From: Artemisia argyi
Lineage: Eukaryota > Streptophyta > Magnoliopsida > Asterales > Asteraceae
Assembly: GCA_030686995.1 (NCBI GenBank)
Contig: CM060696.1
Coordinates: forward strand, 112,836,949 to 112,900,948
Direction: 5' to 3'
Length of the DNA stretch: 64,000 nucleotides
Both the position numbers and the translations under genes were made by a program. Shown in pieces: positions 57,236 through 64,000 of the stretch (position 1 is its first letter; each line of letters starts with the position of its first letter). The notes below the pieces were generated by a model, which was not told the DNA's origin, made no database searches, and saw only the letters and a program-made list of their open reading frames with translations.

Positions 57236-57529
57236 TCAAACATTGAGCCTTTCTCGTGCTGAGTAATACTTGAACAAATGAGCCCTTAATGCACATTTGG
57301 AAACGGGATTCATTAAAAAAGAGCAATGCTTACATTGAGCCTTTCTCGTGCCATCCGACATTCGGACGTAGTTCAAGTTATTCATAATAGTTGGATCATT
57401 ACGGTTCCATTGTAAAATCTCAACAATCACCGGTGGTGATGGCGGTGCAATTGGTTCAATTGGCTCCTGTCCTTGATTTGCCATTTGTGATTTACTTTCG
57501 GTTTGCAAATTTACAAATTTACACAACAT
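57236..57529 (-). CDS. hAT-borne ORF B, BED-like zinc-finger fragment, 97 aa
   Basis: The ATG at 57529 follows a TATA box (ACTATAAATA on the minus strand, ~57535-57545). After a Pro/Ile-rich leader comes WNRNDPTIMN, then VRMSDGTRKAQCKHCSF, which is the start of a BED-type finger as found at the N-terminus of hAT transposases, and RAHL with one His ligand. The second His/Cys ligand expected 4-5 residues later is absent. The C-terminus SARERLNV results from a 20-bp direct repeat (57239 and 57331). This is therefore a truncated DNA-binding part without the RNase H-like core. It might bind the CCGGTT arrays and compete with full transposase, which is speculation. Confidence 0.6.
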   Translation of the reverse strand: MLCKFVNLQTESKSQMANQGQEPIEPIAPPSPPVIVEILQWNRNDPTIMNNLNYVRMSDGTRKAQCKHCSFLMNPVSKCALRAHLFKYYSARERLNV

Positions 57530-57530
57530 A

Positions 57531-57548
57531 GTTATTTATAGTATATTA
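57531..57548 (-). promoter_or_regulatory. TATA box of the minus-strand hAT mini-gene
   Basis: On the minus strand ACTATAAATAACTATG reads directly into the first ATG. The spacing to that ATG is short, so translation may start at the internal Met 16 codons later (MANQGQ). Confidence 0.5.
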
Positions 57549-58049
57549 GGACATGCGATCATACAACCTTTTTGAAACTTATCAGCACAACCTTTTTGAA
57601 ACGTATCTGACATATTCAGAAACAATCAATGCAAAAAATTATTAGCACAAACTTTTTGAAACTTTAGGACTAATAAAGTAAAAGCATGTCCCCCCCCACG
57701 TTACTAGTTACTATTGTTTCAGATTGAAAGATGTCAAGTTTGAATTCAAATTTTAAAAATTCCAAAAAAATCCGGCCCCTACACATAAACCGGGTTTGAC
57801 CGGTTTGGTTTTTCGGTTCACTAGCGGTCGCGGTTCGGTTAACTGGTTTGGATGTGCACCTCTATGCACGGGTACACATTAATTAACTTGTATGGTTGAG
57901 AGAATCTGTTTGGTTCTCAACTTCCCTCACTCACTCTCATCATCTAACAAATACAAATTTACTTTGCCGACGCTCAAAGTTTTAAATACTTTTCTTACAA
58001 CTTCCCCCAAATTAAGATACACAAAACAACAACAGTATCATCTTCTTCG

Positions 58050-60130
58050 ATGATGACGATGATCATGTCGATTATATTCGGTATTGTTATTTACAAAGTG
58101 GTAAAAGGTATCTTCTTCGATGATGACGATGATCATCTCGAATTTGGTTCTTCCAGTTCTAATGCTCTTTTCGCAGTCGCCCATAGGTATATATCATCAT
58201 TTTTAATCACTTTAAGCTATTTGCGGGCTTATCAGCTTATTCGATTTCGGCTTAATCCCCAATTTTCTGAGATTTATCAGCTTGTTATATATCATTATAA
58301 AATACTACTGTAGTAAGCTTATTATATCGTTATAAACTTATATAAGCCCACTAGTCTCAAAATAAGCTAGAAAATTGGGGCTTAAGCCGAAATAAAATAA
58401 ACTCATAAGTCCGCGTATAAGCTTAAACAAACACCCTCGAATAAATAATTTATATTAGAGATGCTGAGTCATTGCGGCATTGCCCCAGTAGTACACAAAT
58501 ATTTAAGGCGGGCTTTGAGGAAATACGTTACCGGTTTAATCACAAACTCGTGACTAAAATGTCACTGGAACATGTGCTCAGTGCGGGTTTAGGGTTTCCC
58601 CGCTGATTTAAACCTTTTGAAGAGAGATTTTGAGTGTTAGAAAATGCATATGCAGACAGTCCATTGCTACAAGATTAAGTGGCTTTGAATCATATGTTTA
58701 ACGTTATATGCAGTGTGACATTTTGGGATTGAGTATATTTTCTGCTTAAGAATAACTACTTATAAGCTGCTTAAAGATGGTAGTTCAGGAAATAGTGTTT
58801 GGATATGCTTATTATGTAAAAGAAAGCAAGGCAATAATGCTCGGGAAAATAATATTTGTTGATAAATTTGAATCAAATCAACTTGTGAGAGAGTATAGGT
58901 TAGCACTTCTGATTTCGTCGCAAATAAACAGTTTATAATAAGTAGCTTCTTACTAGCTTATTGCTTATTTTACTAAAATGCTTCTACTTTGGAATAAGTA
59001 GATAAGAAGTAAAATAAGCAATCATAGAGACCCCCATAGATATTTAATCAATATCTTTTACACTATATTCTCAAGTTTTAAAGCAAAGGAAAATGAAAAG
59101 AATAAGAAAGAGAGCCATACTATACTCCACATAAAGAATCCACAAAAAAAATCCACTTGCTGACAATTGGTGTATTTTGTGGCATTTTCTCTCTCCTCTC
59201 TATGATTACATCAATCCCGCAGACACGTCAGCGAGTGGATTTTTTTTTTTTTTTTTTTTGATGCTTTATGTGGGTCTAGCATGGCTCAAGGGAAAAAGAA
59301 AAGGAAAAGTTGAATATAACCTGTACAAAATGACCTGAAACAAAGTCATCTTCCAAAGACTTAGATGTTAAAAAAAATATTAAAAAATTAAAAACCTTCG
59401 TTAAATGTACACTGATCTTTGGAGGTCCATATGTGTCCGAGCATGTAAAAGAGATGCATGTTCCTCACTGTTTAAGCGGCTAATTCTGTTAAAAAAAAAA
59501 AAAAAAAAGTGGTTGCTGTTTTGGTTATTGTACTTTCATAAGTGTTCCGATCTAAGCAACATATTTGTGGAAGTGTTCCACCTCGGTAATCTTCCAGTCA
59601 TTAGAGTTTTAAATGTTGGAGCACGTTTTTAGCTAACATGACTTGATGTACAAGTAATTTTGGTTAGATACGTAGCTTGTGAGAGAGACAAATAGAGATT
59701 AGAAAGTGAAAAAAGCTAGTGAAGAAATGTACTACTTACTACCAATCATCAGTCTTGCTTATGTATACAAATTGTACTTGTAGGCTTCAAACCCTGTATG
59801 GTGGCAAAGCTTATGTCGGGCTTCGTATTCCAGACCCTGATACTGCTTCTCGTCAGAATATTGATCTTGTTCTCGTCACCAAAGGGTAACTTACATTTCG
59901 CCTTTCCACTACTATTGCCCATTCCTGTTTTTCTGCAATTAAGTGTTGTTCATAATAACATAAGCAATATGAATGTGATTTTATTTCAGGGAGGCAGTGG
60001 TTGTTTCTGTAATGAATGCTTCTGGAATTGTATCCATTGATAGGGATGGAACTTGGGTTTGCACGGATGGATCTAAGCACAAAACAGAGCGACATCAAGA
60101 CCCGGTTAGAGTTATTTTATAGTAAACGTT

Positions 60131-60165
<35 letters not shown>

Positions 60166-63100
60166 TTTTTTTGCAATGTTGTTAATACATTTGATTTACT
60201 GCTGAGTTGCTGAGACTCTGAGAGTCCTCAATAAAGGTATAATGCCCCTATTTTCACGTACATATATAATAAGGTCAGTCAGGTAGGAATGGACCTGTTG
60301 TTTTGTTGGTTCTTGACAACTTCTTTGTATGGTTGTCATCTTAACGAGGTAATCAACCACATTGTATGCACTTAACGTTTTGGTGATCAGTTATAAATTT
60401 ACCGGGGGTAAAAAACCCTTTTATGGAGATGTATTAGAGTTGTAGGCTCTTTTCTGTGCCTTTTCGGCTTTTCCAATCAAGTTCCTCTTTTTATCAACCC
60501 TTTCGGTGTTGGAAATAGTCCAGTGAGAAAATCATGTTGACACGACTGAATGTAGCCCAATTATTACTTCCTGTAAATACGCTGTTGCTACTTTAATGGG
60601 GGAGTTGCAAAACAATTAGGAAAGTCTTATCACTTGAATGAATATAATGGTCTTGACTAGTTCACACATTTCTAAAGGGAATAGTAAAATTAGTCATTTG
60701 CTGAGAACATGACCAATGAGGATCCTCCTAATGACATGAGTAAAGCATGTATAAGCCCAGAAAGAGACTTCCAAAGACAGGCTTTATAGGACTCTTCAAC
60801 CACAAAAACTATGTAGTTGTTTTATTTACACATTCTGCTTAACAATATTGAGAAATATACTTATAATATTAAGTTGATGTAGCTGCTAATAGTGAACGAA
60901 AACCTGGATAATAATAAGGAAAACATAGGCCAATGTGGTAAGTATTTTTCTTATGGTTGAGCGTAACCTTTGACCACTAATTTCACTTCGAGATAAGCAA
61001 CAACTAGTTCACACTTGACCAGCAAAATCATTTACATCAGGATGATAAATATCTCATTCCCTCATAAGGTCAAACATTTCCTCTTGTATTACTGTATGCC
61101 TCCTTGATGAGCTTGTGTGCACATGTAACTACTATGATACCTGTCAAAAACTTGTGTTTTTAACTTTTTCAAAAGCATGAAAAACAAAAAATGAGTAAGC
61201 ATAAGAACTTTTATAAGTGTACGTATATTGGCGCCAGTTATGGTTCTTTTTGGTTGGGTCATTGGAATATCATGTGATTGATTAGTAGGTGTAGAATGGA
61301 TGCTAGAGGAAGGAGTGAGGTTCCTTGCAGTGTGTAGATGTAGGTGCATCAATGTTTAGATTTGTAAGAGAATGGTGCTTATATGCCTATTTTATTAGCA
61401 GAGGCTCACATTTATAGTTACTAGAGACCCATCCTTACATGTTAAGGTAGGCAGATGAATTTTCTTTAAGATGAATAAAAGAATAAAATCCTGATGTAGA
61501 CTGCATGGAATGTGACATTTAAGATAATCTCTTTTAACAAGGGTGATAAATCATTATACGTGATGGGATCTAAAATATGACACCCAAAAAGTATCTCGTA
61601 AACGAGAACCAAGTTAGTTGTATAAGACATGTAATTACGCCCATAACATAGGCAAATAAAACCCCTTGGTGGATCAGTAAAAGTGATGTGCCTCGAAAAA
61701 GGATCTTGATGAGTAATCATACATTCTCACCTAGTAAAATTGTGGTGGGCATACAATGCATAGGTAACAACCCGTGATAACAAAATGAGCAAAATGCATG
61801 CAATGTTTCTTTTAACGGCTACATTTCATTCAGCAGCACCACTCTATTGATGTATATAACATCCGATGCATATCCATAAGGGTGGAATAATTAGTAAAAA
61901 ATACTTATTTTTATTTAAATTGGAAAGGGCTTTAGTTTGAGTACCAAATTGAGTTTGTATATTGATGTACGGAGTTTCAATAGAACGTTAATTCCACTAT
62001 GTGAATGATTTTAGACTTATACTTACTAAATTTTTTAATAAATACAAGTAACATGGGAATAATCGTCAAAATAAGTAACTAAATATTGGAATACCCAAAT
62101 TGTATCTATGTGAGAAGGACCATGTACTACATGTAAGAACAATTTTGAATGGAAAAGTATATCTAGACGACTAGACTTACTAGGGTAGGTAAGATGCGAA
62201 ATGTTATCCATCTAACTACTCAACATAAGAAGTCTCTTGATGACGTATCTTTAAATGCTCTTACCTGAACAATTTAAGTTTTCTCTAGTCCTTAATAATA
62301 GTCTTACACTCAGGTATGAAGGTGTTAGAGCAGTACAATCCATATACTCGCCGATTTTGCTTAAAAAATATATGACTAAGGAAAGTAGCCAAATTAAGGA
62401 ATATTCAGGATTAAGGCTACTAAGTTATGCCAACTCTTTGGCTCCGGCATATGATACAAAGTACCAATACCTTGGTCATGCTCTTTGAAATTGTTCTTCG
62501 GGTAATCTTGATATCTCTACCACTACATCCTCTCTAAGTTACCTCCTTCCCTACTAAATCATGTCTGATTCCTGAGATGACTTCATTGCAGCACTAGAGG
62601 ATGCATAGTTGCTAAATTTTAGGTTACATTTTTAAAGACAATAATGGATCAAATAGTACTGGTCCAGGAGTGTCCTAAATCTTAAGCTGCAGTGGGTCAT
62701 TTTTTATAATAAACCACCAATGAGAGTCAGGTGATGAAGTTTATTCTTATCTTCTTGCAAAGATCGCAACACTGTAAGGTTTTCGGTACTCTAATGCGGT
62801 AAATGATTTCTTATTCCTCTGTGATAGGATTGGGATGACTTCTAGTCAGATGACTAGTCTGTGACCTTCTATTAAGATGATGTTAATGAGCATATGTACC
62901 ATTTATCCCTAGGTTTTTAGTTTGATCTAAATATTGTGTTAATTTTTTATAGACATATTAGAATTATTTGTTATGTCATTGCCCCGTATTAATTATATTA
63001 AATGAGTTATAAGATTCAGCAAAAAAAAAGTTTACCAGGAGATTAAATCAAAGCTTCTAGAGAGATTATATATAAGTATATAACCATTAAATTAGCACAC

Positions 63101-63601
63101 TGTCCAAAAGGATAGTTACAACAAGATTGATTACTAGAATCTTGCACACCAGGAGATGTGATATTAGTAACAAAGTTATGATTTCAGCAGTTGCAGCAAA
63201 CAGTTCGATTGATGCAAAGATATTTCTTCATAAAGTACATACATATTAATCAATATCCAAGATGGAGGGAGAGGGATTCAGTTACAAATTTTTGGTTACT
63301 AATCGCTTATTGTATCAGCCAATGAATTTCTGTTCTTGCCATTTTTCTCAGTGTAATTCAGTAATCATAATTCATAACAATGGGCACAGTGTCGCTCACT
63401 TTTATTTCTAGGTTGAAAGGAAGTTTGGGAGATGGGACTCATTTTTTATTGATTATTGGCTCCTTTCTTATTTTATCTGCAATAGATGGTGGAGGCTAAA
63501 AAACAAGTTGCAGTTCTTGAGTCTTATCTTGAGCAAAGGGGAGTGTCTCCCCCAGAAGGATATTTGTCCTTCAAGGTCGTATGTCCCAACCCAAACTTCC
63601 G
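58050..63601 (+). CDS. NERD-domain protein gene, 5' part (four exons, continues past the window)
   Basis: Exons: 58050-58186, 59784-59885, 59990-60104, 63486-63601, all joining in phase with GT-AG introns. The product starts MMTMIMSIIFGIVIYKVVKG, a likely membrane anchor, followed by an Asp run and SSSSNALFAVAHR. The NERD (nuclease-related) domain follows: LQTLYGGKAYVGLRIPDPDT, then NIDLVLVTKGEAVVVSVMN, SGIVSIDRDGTW, HKTERHQDP, EAKKQVAVLESYLEQRG and PPEGYLSFKVVCPNPNF. In NERD proteins the (N/E)ID...K region corresponds to the nuclease core; here the Lys after VVSV is Met (VSVMN against the usual VSVKN). Plant family members are poorly characterised. Introns 1 and 3 hold transposons. Downstream exons lie beyond the window. 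Confidence 0.85.
58200..58437. mobile_element. Fold-back MITE in NERD intron 1
   Basis: The inverted arms contain CGGCTTAATCCCCAATTTTCT and AGAAAATTGGGGCTTAAGCCG. The right end TTAAACAAACACCC matches the left end of the fragment at 48741, so both belong to one family. Confidence 0.65.
58785..59030. repeat. MITE-like segment with GTGTTTGGATATGCTTATT ends
   Basis: The left GTGTTTGGATATGCTTATTA and the right AATAAGCAATCATAGAGACCCCC are roughly inverted, like the 47272-47435 segment. Boundaries are approximate. Confidence 0.45.
59125..59276. mobile_element. Stowaway-like MITE, 152 bp
   Basis: The inverted arms CTCCACATAAAG...CCACTTGCTGAC and GTCAGCGAGTGG...CTTTATGTGGGTC are flanked by TA on both sides. 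One arm has an expanded T run (59240-59259). Confidence 0.75.
60128..60170. repeat. (TTTA)n microsatellite in NERD intron 3
   Basis: About ten TTTA/ATTT units in a row. Confidence 0.95.
61090..62560 (-). pseudogene. Decayed Ty1/copia integrase fragment in NERD intron 3
   Basis: On the minus strand, segments VHGPSHIDTIWVFQYLVTYFDD, DYSHVTCIY, HQ*SGAAE-like and FGCHILDPITYNDLS appear in the order of a copia integrase core (62110 down to 61500), broken by several stops and shifts. The Asp of FDDYS corresponds to a catalytic position. The region down to 61090 fits the linker before reverse transcriptase. No LTRs are visible. Confidence 0.6.
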
Positions 63602-64000
63602 GTATGAACTAAAACTTCTTTATCGCTCTTTTTTTATATTATGTCTGAGGGTGGCTAAATGAACAGGACGAGCAGGTGGGCTAATGGGTCAATCAGTTAA
63701 CTTTTTATGGGTAACGGACAGGTTTTGTATGGGTCTAAACAGGTGTGGTTTGGTTGACCAGATGACTTTTTTCTTGAACTAATTTTTTTATTAGTTACTG
63801 AGTGTGTCAGATATAATTAGAAATATTATATTTTTACAGTATTAATCTAGTTTGTTAAATTAATACGATGAATTAGGAGCTTTCATGCAATTAAAATACA
63901 CTTTAGGCAACTTTCAATCCATATGACCCGTTTCCTTATAAACTGTTTCTAATTTTAAATTTTACCCGCTTGGCCCCTATAGATAACAAATTCCTGCTCA
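63602..64000. other. Intron of the NERD gene, continuing past the edge
   Basis: It starts with GTATGAAC after the exon. No feature is seen. Confidence 0.6.

Larger units (their letters stand above)
56270..57864. mobile_element. hAT element of 1.6 kb carrying two convergent mini-genes
   Basis: The ends TAGAGGTGCACAT are inverted and the 8-bp duplications TGCACGGG match exactly (56262-56269, 57865-57872). Both subterminal regions are arrays of AACCGGTT/CCGGTTTGG words. Inside are a plus-strand ORF (56587-56997) and a minus-strand ORF (57236-57529), each with its own TATA box and reading toward the other. A full transposase is absent. It sits about 185 bp upstream of the NERD gene start. Confidence 0.9.

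Noticed and set aside
59798..60213. ORFs crossing the NERD exons in other frames and strand
   Set aside because: They are shadows of exons 2 and 3, which join in phase as one protein.

Overview
This window looks like nuclear DNA from a flowering plant, most likely Asteraceae (daisy family). The evidence is split genes with GT-AG introns, plant histone H3.1 genes, a TIR-NBS-LRR relic, an F-box/FBD/LRR relic, and dense nested transposons. Several retroelement proteins resemble types I recall from Anthemideae genomes such as Tanacetum; the family-level call is inference from memory, not a search result.

Layout. 1-10010: remains of a large LTR retrotransposon carrying an extra 638-aa ORF, interrupted by element 1 (2333-9088, minus strand), a non-autonomous Athila-like element with two nearly identical 1.41-kb LTRs. 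11429-12605 (minus): a complete four-exon RLPH2-type PPP phosphatase gene. 14311-30596: a nest. Element 2 (14395-27278, plus strand, 5-bp duplication AGTCA) sits inside older element 3; each LTR of element 2 carries a hAT-type MITE, and its 3' LTR is split by an unclassified 5.3-kb insertion. The LTR at 28134-29561 is shared by element 3 and a following partial element 4. 30597-35518: a nucleolin-like RRM fragment, a broken TNL resistance gene and a truncated LTR. 37535-41128: a candidate Pack-MULE with 0.22-kb inverted termini enclosing a decayed F-box gene and a small broken ORF. 41252-42341: three MITEs. 42654-44820: two tandem intronless histone H3.1 genes. 45836-46846 (minus): last exons of an unidentified gene. 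48512-52444: a two-exon gene for a 94-aa Cys/His-rich protein with a TE-filled intron. 54176-57864: MITEs and a 1.6-kb hAT element carrying two convergent mini-genes. 58050 to beyond the right edge: a NERD-domain gene with transposons in its introns.

Host genes here are few and appear functionally unrelated: RLPH2, H3.1, the Cys/His-rich protein and the NERD protein. The main biology is the Athila-like non-autonomous family. Its members share a tRNA-Asp-type primer-binding site, a second stretch in U5 complementary to the 5' half of the same tRNA, arrays of the palindrome TGACGSCGTCA just upstream of the LTR TATA box, a 62-bp block after the ORF that is far more conserved than its surroundings, a repeated polypurine-like motif, and an A-rich tract. 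Together these look like a cis-acting replication and packaging system kept by elements that lack pol.
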